31,253 nucleotides of DNA from Dyella_B sp035508675. GTDB lineage: Bacteria > Pseudomonadota > Gammaproteobacteria > Xanthomonadales > Rhodanobacteraceae. Numbering within the stretch: the stretch's first letter is position 1; every line of letters begins with the position of its first letter. A program made the translations under genes and the position numbers. Shown in pieces: positions 1 to 9,800 of this stretch. The stretch spans positions 1 to 31,253 of the forward strand of contig NZ_DATJMN010000029.1 of NCBI RefSeq assembly GCF_035508675.1, given 5' to 3'. The notes below the pieces were generated by a model, which did no database searches, was not told where the DNA came from, and saw only the letters and a program-made list of their open reading frames with translations.

Positions 1-254
1 GTGCGCTGCGCAATGGCCTTGATCTCGTCGATTTCCGATAGCACGCCGCGCGCGCGGCGGGCGATCTCGCGCCCCGTCTCGGTCAGCAGCACCTTGCGCG
101 GCGTGCGTTCCACCAGGGCCACGCCCAGTTCGTCTTCCAGCTTCTTGATCTGGGTGGAAAGGGTGGGCTGGCTGACGAAGCAGGCTTCCGCGGCGCGGCC
201 GAAGTGGCGGTGCTCGGCGAGGGAGACCAGATAGTGAAGATCGCGCAGGTTCAT
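1..254 (-). CDS. oxyR: OxyR, LysR-family peroxide-sensing regulator (5' part only)
   Basis: The first 84 codons are in the window; the gene runs off the left edge. The product starts MNLRDLHYLVSLAEHRHFGR and continues with the LysR winged-helix: recognition-helix segment CFVSQPTLSTQIKKLEDELG at about residues 25-44, then LVERTPRKVLLTETGREIA. This N-terminus is very close to the known OxyR proteins of Xanthomonas and other gammaproteobacteria, which activate catalase and alkyl hydroperoxide reductase genes after cysteine oxidation. The redox cysteines lie in the C-terminal part and cannot be seen here, so OxyR identity rests on the DNA-binding half alone. No clear ribosome binding site precedes the ATG; instead an OxyR-like box lies 13 bp upstream, which suggests negative autoregulation, as is known for oxyR in Escherichia coli. 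Confidence 0.88.
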   Translation of the reverse strand, partial: MNLRDLHYLVSLAEHRHFGRAAEACFVSQPTLSTQIKKLEDELGVALVERTPRKVLLTETGREIARRARGVLSEIDEIKAIAQR

Positions 255-267
255 GGCGAACTCAGTA

Positions 268-282
268 ATAGATGATGTCTAT
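268..282. promoter_or_regulatory. Putative OxyR-binding box in front of oxyR
   Basis: The 15-mer has ATAG and CTAT ends with a 7-bp centre (ATAG, ATGATGT, CTAT). It fits the established OxyR half-site consensus ATAG-n-t-nnn-a-n-CTAT at all positions except the inner a. A following 15-mer at a 7-bp spacing (290-304) is only weakly similar. The box ends 13 bp before the oxyR start codon, a position that fits repression of its own gene. Confidence 0.6.
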
Positions 283-369
283 AAGTATTGCGGTAATAAT
301 CGGCTTTAGCAATGCAAGGTGTTTCGCCGGGCGCAAGAATGCGGGGCGCTCAAAAAGAGCGGAACACCC

Positions 370-1533
370 TTATCTCTTGCGCGCCTTGCGACGCATCGCA
401 CCGCGAGATTCGAGCCGGCGCTGCGTGTTCTCCAGTTCCTTTTGCAGCACTTCGGCATCCGGCAGCAGCGTCCGGTAGTTCGCCGCCATCACCTTGCTGG
501 GCAAGCCTTCCAGCGCATACCGCGCCAACGCGTGTCCCTTGTGGGCGCAAAGGATCAGACCCACTGGCGGGTTCTCGTCGGCAAGCGTCCAATGTTCCTT
601 CGCGTAGTTGCAATACAGGTGCATCTGGCCCACGTCGGCATGGGTCAACGCGCCGAGCTTTACGTCGATGATGACGAGGCAGCGCAAGCGCCGATGGAAC
701 AGCAGCAGATCGACCCGATACCAGGTCTGGTCGATGCGCAAGCGACGCTGCCGGCCGACGAAGCTGAAGCCGTCGCCGAGTTCGAGGAGGAAATCTTCCA
801 GCTGTTGGATCAAAGCCTGTTCCAGGTCGGATTCCGAATACTCGTCCTTGAGGTCAAGGAACTCCAACACATACGGGTCTTTGATCGCATCGTCGGGTGT
901 GACGACATCCGCTGGCTTCGGCATGGCGCCCTTCGCCAGCATCGCCGCCTTGTTCTTCGATAGCGCCGTGCGTTCGTAGAACTGGTTGTTGATCTGCCGG
1001 TCGAGCTGGCGCACGCTCCATCCGCCGCGCAGGGCTTCGGCTTCGTAGAACTGGCGGGCGTGTTCGTCCTTAACCGACAGCAGCCGCACATAAGTCGACC
1101 ACGGTAGCGTGAAGAGCTGTGCCAGTTCGTCGAGCCGCCTGAGGCGGATCGGCGCTACTTCGGAATGCTCTTGCGACAACGTCGGGAAAGATTCGCCAGA
1201 CAGTGTCTGGCGAATTGGCCAGGTCAGGAAGAACGACCGCATCTGTTGCAAGTTCTGGCGACTGAATCCACGACCAAATCGCCGGGTGAGGTCGCTCGCC
1301 AGTCGTTCGATCAACTGCTCGCCGTAGCCGGCACGTCGCTTGCCCTGTTGTTCGGCTTCCACGATGCGGCGGCCGATCTCCCAATAGCTCGCCGTCATTA
1401 GCGCATTGACACTGCGCGCCGCGGCATGGCGTGCAGCGTCGAGCAGTTCGACAATGCTGTTGTGAATGCCTGCGTAGCCGGCCGGCAAGGTGGCGAGGGT
1501 TTTCCCCGTCGGCGGACGTGCTTTCTTGCTCAT
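370..1533 (-). CDS. DUF1016 (YhcG-type) PD-(D/E)XK nuclease domain protein
   Basis: A 387-residue protein with the two-part build of the DUF1016/YhcG family. The N-terminal helical domain (about 20-190) contains YWEIGRRIVEAEQQG and RGFSRQNLQQMRSFF, then PWSTYVRLLSVKDEHARQFYE. The C-terminal nuclease-like domain (about 215-365) contains the PD-(D/E)XK core: D275 in YRVDLLLF and D290-x-K292 in IIDVKLG. The family is widespread, often in accessory regions, and its cellular role is poorly defined; nucleic-acid cleavage or processing is inferred from the fold. The start is supported by GGAGG about 7 nt upstream of ATG. Residues 107-115 (IRQTLSGES) are encoded by a perfect palindrome at 1191-1215 and lie where family members vary in length. 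It is a single gene, codirectional with oxyR, with 115 bp between them. Confidence 0.85.
   Translation of the reverse strand: MSKKARPPTGKTLATLPAGYAGIHNSIVELLDAARHAAARSVNALMTASYWEIGRRIVEAEQQGKRRAGYGEQLIERLASDLTRRFGRGFSRQNLQQMRSFFLTWPIRQTLSGESFPTLSQEHSEVAPIRLRRLDELAQLFTLPWSTYVRLLSVKDEHARQFYEAEALRGGWSVRQLDRQINNQFYERTALSKNKAAMLAKGAMPKPADVVTPDDAIKDPYVLEFLDLKDEYSESDLEQALIQQLEDFLLELGDGFSFVGRQRRLRIDQTWYRVDLLLFHRRLRCLVIIDVKLGALTHADVGQMHLYCNYAKEHWTLADENPPVGLILCAHKGHALARYALEGLPSKVMAANYRTLLPDAEVLQKELENTQRRLESRGAMRRKARKR
1191..1215. repeat. Perfect 25-bp palindrome inside the DUF1016 gene
   Basis: Left arm ATTCGCCAGACA (1191-1202), a single G at 1203, and the exact reverse complement TGTCTGGCGAAT (1204-1215). 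It keeps the reading frame and encodes IRQTLSGES between the helical N-terminal part and the PWSTYVRLL block. A 12-bp perfect arm in coding DNA is unlikely by chance and suggests an inserted palindromic unit. Confidence 0.9.
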
Positions 1534-1683
1534 GCGGTTACCTCCACGAAACGCGATGCGCTGGTAATCGTCTTGCGCCGGCTCGGCACTCGTTCGGCCA
1601 CCTCATGCATGGGCTCGTCCTTGGTGTGGACATTGCTGTGTCGAGTGCTGGCGCAGTCGCGTGAATTACCGGACTGAAGTCAT

Positions 1684-1720
1684 GAAACAAAAAGAACCCC
1701 AGCTGATGGGCTGGGGTTCT
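1684..1720 (-). terminator. Intrinsic terminator of the S8 protease gene
   Basis: A perfect 11-bp stem AGAACCCCAGC (1693-1703) / GCTGGGGTTCT (1710-1720) with a 6-nt loop. On the minus strand it is followed by TTTTTGTTT. It begins 22 bp after the protease stop codon, so it ends that transcript before the DUF1016 gene. Confidence 0.9.
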
Positions 1721-1741
1721 ACACGCGACCAACGCGTGCAA

Positions 1742-3706
1742 TTACAGCTTGTAGTCGGCCAGTACGGACAGGTTGTCGGTGGCGCTCTCGCCGCCGACCA
1801 CAAGGATGTAATACGTGGTCGCTTCCGGTTTTTGCAGGACGACGGCTTCGTTGTTACCGGGCTTGGCCGATTTGAAATCGGCATCGCTGCCATCGGTGGC
1901 CGGTGAACGGTCGGCTTTGACGTACAGCGAAACATCACCGCCGCTGCCGCCAATGGTGCGGATATTCAACGTGGTCGCACCCGCCGGCACGGTGATCGAA
2001 TAGCGAACCGCGGCACCCGCGCCAACGGTCTGGCCGGAGAGGATCACGCTCTTGGTCAGCGTGGTGCTGGGATCGTTGTCGCCATCGCCGGGGTCGCCGT
2101 CGCCACCGTTCACCGCCAGGTTGATGGCAGCTGCAGCGTCAACGATGCCGGCGCCGATGACGTGATCCTGGGCCACCGGGAATGGACGCGCCGACTCGGT
2201 GAGGATGGTCTTGATCGCGTCGGGGGAGGGTGCCGGCATGCCGGCTGCCTGCGTGGCGCTCAAGATCATGGCAACCGTACCGGCAACGTGCGGCGAGGCT
2301 TGCGAGGTACCGGCATAGCCGGCGTAGTCCGGTGTGCCCGGCGTGGTCTCTCCGTCATTGAGGGCCGAAAACACGAAGCCTTCGGTAACAGGCTGGCCGG
2401 AAGTGCCATCGTTCGGGTAGACGCCGCCACCCGGCGCCGACAGGGTGACGCCGGTGCCGTAGTTGGAATAGAACGCCCGCTTGCCGGTGATACCGTTGGA
2501 CGCCACTGCGATAACGCCCGCGCAACTGGCCGGCGTAAAGCCGGAGACATCGGCCGCACTGTTACCTGCCGATGCGATCACCGTAACGCCCAGGCCGAGG
2601 GCCTGCTGGATGGCGAGGTATTCCGGCGAAGTCGCGGTGCATTGCTGCGCACCGCCAAGGCTCATGTTGATGACCTGAGCCACGTGCGTATTGTCGGGAA
2701 TGCCGTCCACATGGCCGCCCGATGCCCATACGATGGCATCGGCGATGTCGGACTCGTAACCGCCACAATGACCGAGCGCACGCAACGGCAGCACTTTCGC
2801 ATGGTAGGCAATGCCCGCCATGCCCGAGCCGTTGTTGGTGAGTTCGGCCACCGTGCCCGAGACATGCGTGCCGTGCCAGCTGCTGGGTTCACCGCCTCCG
2901 GCGGCGACGCAGCCATCGCTCGCGGTATTCCACGGTGCCTCGTTGGTCCAGTCACCCGTATCCCAGCCGCCAGGCACTCGTCCATCGGTGCTACGCCCCG
3001 AGATGTAGCCATCGGAGATGAAGTCGTAGCCAGCGTCGGCCAGCGAGGTGTCGATATCCGGATGATCGGTGATGCCGGTGTCGATCACGGCCACCGTAAC
3101 ACCGGTGCCATCGGCCAGGTCCCAGGCATTGTTGATGTTGGCGCCGCCGATGGCGTTCGAGAAATGCCACTGATAGGTGGCATAGCCCGGATCATCCGGT
3201 GTGAAGGTTTGCGGTTGCGCGTTGGGGCGTTGCCTTACCGCAGTTTCCAGGTTGGCTGGTGCGCGGAAATCCTTCACCGCCTGCAGGAGCAAATCCGGTT
3301 GAACGTGGGCAACGGCCGGATCGGCCGCGATTTGCAACATCAGATTATTGGCTTCGTTCTGGCTGAGTTTGCGCGAGGTGCGAATCAGGTCGGAGCCAAC
3401 GGCCAGCTTGCGCTGGTGGGTGACTGAAAGCGGCGCAATGTTGGCACCCGTCGAGGAAATTGTCGCGCGGTCCAGCCCTGCGCGGCCGATCGCGGCTTTC
3501 ACATTTTGCAACGCGGCCGTACTGCTGCCGCGCTCGGCGCTGCCGTCGCGATAGGTGACGATGAAACGGCTATGGGTCTGGTTTGCGTCGGCGACAGCCG
3601 TCACCTTGGTGTCGGGTGACGTCGGTGCGTTGGCGTGAATGGCTGGCATGGCCAAGGCCAAGGCAGCCGCGATGGCGTTGTTGCAAAAGGAACGAAATGA
3701 CTTCAT
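1742..3706 (-). CDS. Secreted subtilisin-like serine protease (peptidase S8) with PPC domain
   Basis: A 654-residue preproprotein. Residues 1-26 form a Sec signal peptide (MKSFR, hydrophobic AIAAALALAM, probable cleavage after AHA/NA). A propeptide of roughly 120 residues follows, then the S8 catalytic domain with D209 (VAVIDTG), H278 (SSWHGTHVSGT), oxyanion N382 (ASAGNS) and nucleophile S468 (GTSQASPHVAG). A DGDPGDGDNDP linker (about 535-546) leads to a C-terminal pre-peptidase/PPC beta-sandwich (about 550-654), a domain usually removed after export. This matches the extracellular serine proteases of Xanthomonas and relatives, which degrade proteins outside the cell. The start is supported by AAGGA about 8 nt upstream. 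It lies just downstream of the adhesin on the same strand, but both genes have their own terminator. Processing of the adhesin by this protease is possible but only inferred. Confidence 0.93.
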   Translation of the reverse strand: MKSFRSFCNNAIAAALALAMPAIHANAPTSPDTKVTAVADANQTHSRFIVTYRDGSAERGSSTAALQNVKAAIGRAGLDRATISSTGANIAPLSVTHQRKLAVGSDLIRTSRKLSQNEANNLMLQIAADPAVAHVQPDLLLQAVKDFRAPANLETAVRQRPNAQPQTFTPDDPGYATYQWHFSNAIGGANINNAWDLADGTGVTVAVIDTGITDHPDIDTSLADAGYDFISDGYISGRSTDGRVPGGWDTGDWTNEAPWNTASDGCVAAGGGEPSSWHGTHVSGTVAELTNNGSGMAGIAYHAKVLPLRALGHCGGYESDIADAIVWASGGHVDGIPDNTHVAQVINMSLGGAQQCTATSPEYLAIQQALGLGVTVIASAGNSAADVSGFTPASCAGVIAVASNGITGKRAFYSNYGTGVTLSAPGGGVYPNDGTSGQPVTEGFVFSALNDGETTPGTPDYAGYAGTSQASPHVAGTVAMILSATQAAGMPAPSPDAIKTILTESARPFPVAQDHVIGAGIVDAAAAINLAVNGGDGDPGDGDNDPSTTLTKSVILSGQTVGAGAAVRYSITVPAGATTLNIRTIGGSGGDVSLYVKADRSPATDGSDADFKSAKPGNNEAVVLQKPEATTYYILVVGGESATDNLSVLADYKL

Positions 3707-3811
3707 GCGTGGATCCTTGAAGAGATGTCCCGGGTTATCCGCGTCCCAGGCGAGTGGGTGGGCGATATGTCATCACCCGGTTACTGCCTGCCGTGAACGG
3801 CAGGGCGAGTA

Positions 3812-3850
3812 GAGGAAAAGCAGCCTCTTCCCGCATCGGGAAGAGGCTGC
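3812..3850 (-). terminator. Intrinsic terminator of the adhesin gene
   Basis: A perfect 14-bp stem GCAGCCTCTTCCCG (3820-3833) / CGGGAAGAGGCTGC (3837-3850) with a 3-nt loop starts 6 bp after the adhesin stop. On the minus strand it is followed by TTTTCC, a short T tract. It separates the adhesin from the protease gene. A second small hairpin (CCTGCCG/CGGCAGG, 3787-3804) lies just beyond. Confidence 0.85.
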
Positions 3851-3856
3851 AATGCG

Positions 3857-6800
3857 TTACCAGCCGAAGCTGACGCCGACCGTGCCGCTGGACTCGCCGC
3901 CGCCGGCGACGGAGCCGCCGATCAGCAGTGCACCGTTACCTGGCAGGCGACGGGCAAAGCCCACGGACAATGCGTTCTGACCGCCGTACGTACCCGCAGC
4001 GGCACTGACGCGGTTGTCGGTGCCAGGCGCGGCAGCGATCGCACCTGCCATGCCCGCCATCGCCGCACCCATGGCGCCAACGCGGCTGATGCGCTGGTTG
4101 ACGGAGTGGAACTGCTGATTCACCGAATCCTTGAAGGCGTTGAAATTGTCGTTGGTGACAAGATTCGCGACCTTGCTGTCGGTATAGGCATTGGCGCTGT
4201 TGAGCGTCTGTTGGGCGCTGTTGTCGGCATAGGCTTGCGCAGCTTCGATGGCGCTTTGCGTGGCGGCCGTCATCTGGCTCACGTTCACCGCATCGGTGGC
4301 TTGCGTACCGGCGGCCACGTTGGTGATCTGGCGTTCGTCACCCGCGCTACCCACGGACACGGAGTTGTCCCGGTCCGCCACCGAGCCCGCACCGAGCGCC
4401 ACGGCGTTGGAACCGGTGACCTCGCTGCCTTGCCCGATCGCGGTGCCGGTGGAACCGGACGTGCTTGCACCTGCACCCAGGGCAGTGCCGCCGTTGCCGC
4501 TTTGCACGCCGCTGTTTTCACCGATGGCGACCGTTTCGCCGCTCACCACGCCGGGGATGCCGGTGCCGCCGCCGACGGAGGCTTCCAGTGTGCCGACACG
4601 ACCATTCAAGGACGAGACCGCGCTGTCCAGTGCACCGAAGGCATCCCCAACGTTGCGGTATTGACCTCCCTGGATGCTGTAGATCGGCGCAGTGATCAGG
4701 CCGTTGGCTCCGACCGCGGCGTTGCCACCGAGGGTGTCAATCGCCGACTTGTACTGATCGAAGTTCACTGCCTGACCGGAGTCCATGCCCGCGGCAACGT
4801 TGGCGACGGTGGTGCCATTCTTGCCATCGCCCAGAGTGACAGAGCGCCGGTTGCTGCCCTCGTCGTAAGCCACCGCCGAAACAGTGCTGCCATCCGCATT
4901 GACCAGACCGGCCTGCTTGAGCTGGGCCACGTTGACCGCATCGGTGTCTGCGGTGCCGGCTTTCACGTTGGTGATCTGGCGTTCGGCATTGACGCTTCCG
5001 ACCGACACCGAATCGGCACGATCGGCGAGGCTGCCGTTGCCTAGTGCGACGCTGCCTGCTGCTGTTGCTACGCTGCCGTTGCCCAGGGCAACACTGTCAA
5101 AGGCAAGGCTCTTGCTATTGGCGCCCAGTGCAACGCTGGCGTTGGCGCTTGCCACGGCGGAGTAGCCCACCGCAAGGCTCTCGGTACCGGAAGCTGTGCT
5201 TTTCGCGCCCAACGCCACGGATCCATCGGCCACGGCCTTGGCATTCGCACCGCTGGCTACCGACCTCGTGCCGCTGGCGACGGCGTCGTCCGTGCCGTCG
5301 TTGTTGCCATCGGCCTTGAAGTAACGGTTGGCCTGTCCGCCGGCATTGGCTACGGCATCGTTCAACTGATCCACGTTGACGGCATCGGTGCCTTCGGTAC
5401 CCGCGGCAACGTTGGTGATCTGACGATCGATCGCCTTGTAGGTCGTACCATCCGCCCCATGCCAGTCGTGGGCGGCACCCACCGAGACTGCATTCGCCCG
5501 ATCGGCCAGCGAACCTTGACCCAGCGCTACGCTGTTGTCGGCCGTAGCCCAGGCATTGGCGCCGAGGGCCACCGAGTTATCGGCAAGACCGTAGCTGTTG
5601 TAGCCAAGTGCCGTCGCCATGCTGCCGGTGGCCCAGCTTTCCGTGCCGATAGCCGTGCTGTTTGCGCTGGCAAGCGTGCTGATACCTACGGAAACACCGC
5701 CGTTGTCGGCACGACTATCCGTGCCAAGCGCCGTCGCGAACTTACCCGCCTGGGCGCCGGCGCCCAACGCACTACCTGCTTCGGCGGCACTGCTGCTGGC
5801 GCCCACCGCGATCGCACTGTCGTCGGCCGAAGCCAGGTAGCCCATGGCGACACCGCTGGTGCCGTTCACGTGCGACAGGAAACCTACCGACGTGCTGAAC
5901 GGTTGAGAGGTCTGCGCCAAGCCACCGATCGCTATCGATCCGAAGCCCTGGGCATTACTGGACGCACCCAAGGCAATGCTGAAGTTACCCGCCGCTACGC
6001 TGTCATGACCCAAGGCAATGGAACTGCTGCCGAAGGCCGAGGCCGCGTAGCCAGAAGCAAGGCTGTAGTCGCCGATGGCATCTGCGCTGCTGCCGAACGC
6101 GGAAGCGCCATCGCCAAAAGCGTTGCTTCCCGAGCCTGCAGCGGTGGCGTACTCACCCGTGGCAACGGCATCGTCGTTAGCATCGCCGGTAGCGGCGAAG
6201 TAACGGGTGGCCGTACCAACATTTTCGGCCAGGGCATCCAACTGCGACTTGTTCACCGCATCGGTAGCCTGCGTGCCGGCTGCTACATTGATGATCTGAC
6301 GCTCCGCTCCGGCACTGCCTACCGAGACCGAGTCGTTACGATCGGCGACAGAAAAGGCACCCAATGCGACGGCATTGCTACCGGTGACTTCGCTCAGCTC
6401 ACCGATAGCGACGCCGCTATCGGTGAGACCGCCGCGTCCTGCGCCGGCACCCAGTGCGATCGATCGGCTACCCGGGGCAGTAGACCCGATGCCGATAGCC
6501 ACGCTCTCCTCGCCGATGGCGCTCGTCGCGCTGCCGAGGGCGATTGCTCCAAATCCTTGAGCTGCCGCGGAGCCGTAGTTAATGGTGTGATGGATATTGT
6601 CGACAAAGCCGGCGGTGCTACCGATGGCGATGCCGGCTGAATTGGCAACCCACGATTGCGCGCCTATGGCGATGGCACTGGGTGCGTTGGCGTTAACGGC
6701 CGCCAGCGTGCCAAAAGCGATCGAACTGATCGAGTTCTGGCCTACGTAGGCGCCGAGACCCATGGCGGTGCTGGCGTTGGAACCGATGTCGACCGTGCCG

Positions 6801-9800
6801 CCATTGAGCGCCATCGAATACACACCGTTGGCGGATGAATTGGCGCCTAGAGCGGTGGTATGGAGGGCGTTGGCCTGAGCGTTTGCTCCTATCGCTACGC
6901 TGGATTCGCCAAGCGCCGAACTGTTGTAGCCCACTGCAGTACTGAAGTTGCCGAGGGCGTTGGCGCTGCTGCCGAAGGCGGAAGCATAGTCCGCGGCGGA
7001 GCTGCCCGAACCGGCAGCGGTGGCGTAGGTGTCGCTGGCGACGGCGTCGTCGGTACCGTTGCCGGTAGCGGCGAAGTAATGGCTGGCTGAGCCAACGCTA
7101 TCGGCGAGCGCATCCAACTGCGACTTGTTCACCGCATCGGTGGCCTGCGTACCTGCCGCCACGTTGGTGATCTGACGTTCCGCGCCGGCGCTGCCTACCG
7201 AGACCGAGCTGTTGCGATCGGCCACGGAGAACGCGCCCAGCGCCACGGCGTTGCTACCGGAGACTTGGCTCAATTCGCCGATGGCGACGCTGCTGTCGGT
7301 AAGTCCGTTGCGCCCGGCGCCAGCGCCCAATGCAACCGAACGCGTGCCGGCAGACGCGGCGCCGGAGCCGATGGCAACGCTTTCCTGGCCGGTGGCGTTG
7401 GTGGCCGTGCCCACTGCGACGGCGGCTCTTCCATCGACACGTGCCGAGCCGTTGTAGATCGTGTCGGTGGTTTGATCGTAGAAGCCGCCGAACGTGCCGA
7501 TCGCGGTGGCGTTGGTGTTGTTCGCCTTGGCGCTGGAACCCAATGCAATGGCGTCGTGGGCGTTATCGCTTACGGCAGCCAGTGCGCCGACGGCCAGCGA
7601 GTTGTAGCCGCTCACGCCCACTGCGGAGCTGGAACCAAAAGCCATGGCGCCATTGGCGAAGTTGTCGACACTGCCGCCGCCCATGGCAACCGAGTAGCTG
7701 CCATTGGCGACCGAATCGGCGCCGATGGCGGTGGCGTACAAGGTGTTGGCCTGCGCGCCGGGGCCTATGGCAGTGGTGAAACGGGAGCCGGCTACGGCGT
7801 TGGCGCCGATGGCGACAGCATTGCTCCCGTTGGCCGTGGCGTTGTCGCCCATGGCCAAGGTGCTTTGCCCATTCGCATTGGCGCGATAGCCGAAGGCCGA
7901 GGCGTTGTCACCGGACGCCGAACTGCTTGCGCCGGCCGCGGTGGTGTGCGCGCCATCGATCAGTGCATCGTCGAACAGGCCGTTGTCGCCGCTGGCCTTG
8001 AAGTACTTGTTCGTTTGTGCGCCGGCGTTGGCCACTTCATCCAGTTGCGACTTGTTCACCGCATCGGTGGCTTGCGTACCGGCTGCCACGTTGGTGATCT
8101 GGCGTTCGAAGCCCTCCACGCCCACCGAGACAGTGTTGTCTCGAGTCGTTACCGATCCCGCTCCTAGGGCGACGGAGTTGGCAGTGTAATTGTAGGCATT
8201 TGCACCTAGCGCCACGCTGTTATCGCTGCCAGCATGCGCGCCCCCGCCGATGGCAATGGCATTGCGTCCGTTGGCCTGTACAGGGTCCAGGAAGGTGAAT
8301 TCGCCCGGCGCCGGCACGTACGTACCGCCCAGTGCAATGCTGCCATCGCCAGACGCGAGGGCCGTTCGGCCGATCGCAATTGCATGGGCGCCATTGCTGT
8401 TCGCCAACGAGCCCAAGGAAACACTGGCTTCGCCGCTCGCCATGGCATCTGCGCCGATTGCCGTGGCATCACTGGCGGCTGCGATGCTGCCTACACCCAA
8501 GGCGGTGGTGAAATCACCTGCAGCCGTCGCGTAGGCGCCAAACGCCGAGGCATAAAAGCCGTCAGCGTAGCTTTGCGCACCGAAGGCGCTGGTCTGCTGG
8601 CCCAGTGCGCTGCTTCCATAGCCGCCGGCCGTGCTTTGTTCACCCGAGGCTTCGGTATTCATGCCGAGCGCCGTTGAGCGATTACCGGTAGCCAGCGACT
8701 CTGCACCTATCGCTACGGTGCCGACGTCAGTGGCTTTGGCATTGGAACCCAGCGCCGCGGAGAAAGCGCCACTCGCACCAGCATGCGCACCCACGGCGAT
8801 ACCGTTGACGCCGCTAGCAACGCTGTCGGCGCCGAACGCTACCGCTTCCTTGGACGTTGCATTGCTATTCTTGCCCACGGCAACCGACCGATCGCCACCG
8901 GCGTAACTGGAACTGCCTGCGGCGACCGAATAGTCGCCTTCGGCAATGGCGTCATCGAATACGCCCACGCCTTGATCACCCGTCGCCTTGAAGTACTTGG
9001 TGGCTGTGCCGACGTTGCTGGCCACTTCATCCAGCTGGTTCTTGTTGACCGCATCCGTGCCTTCCGTGCCGGCGGCGACGTTGGCGATCTGGCGCGTGAT
9101 GGCGTCGTGTGACATGCCGTCGCCATCGGTCCAGGCCGAGGCAGCGCCGACCGAAACGGAGTTCGGACGGTCGGCATACGAACCCGAGCCGAGCGCCACG
9201 GCATTGTCGGCACCATAGGCGACGACGCTGCTTTCGCCGATGGCCGTACCATGGTTGGCGACGCTGAACGAATTGGCGCCGACGACCGTGCTGTTCGGTG
9301 CTACCTCGTCAGCGATGCTGCCGGCACCGACGACGGTGCTGCGATAGCTATTGGCCTCTGCGTTGGAGCCGACGGCGGTTATTTCATCCACCACGTGATA
9401 GCTGCCGGCACCCGCGCCGACAGCTGTTGCGTTGTCACCTAGCGCCCATGCGCCAGCACCCGCAGCCAGCGTGTTGTAGCCCGTGGCCTTGCTGGCTCCG
9501 CCGAGCGCGGTGGAGAACATGCCGGTGGATTGGCTCGCCCAGCCCAACGCGACCGTGCCTAGACTGTCCGCTTGCGCGCCTTCGCCGATGGCGATGCTGC
9601 GAACACCATTGGCCTGGCTGCTCAAGCCGACGGCGATCGAAGCCCAACTGCTGGAGATGCTGTTGGAGCCGATGGCAATCGCGTTGTAGTACGAGGCGGA
9701 GGCCGAGTCACCCAGCGCCAACGATTGTTCGCCGCTGGCCAGTGCGTTGGCACCGATGGCGGTAGCGTGCGAGCCTGTGGCCCGGCCGCTGCTGCCGACG

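Noticed and set aside
4106..8167. Long plus-strand open frames (up to 393 codons) opposite the adhesin
   Set aside because: They mirror the repetitive, GC-rich adhesin codons; translations are low-complexity and show no domain. They have no ribosome sites of note.
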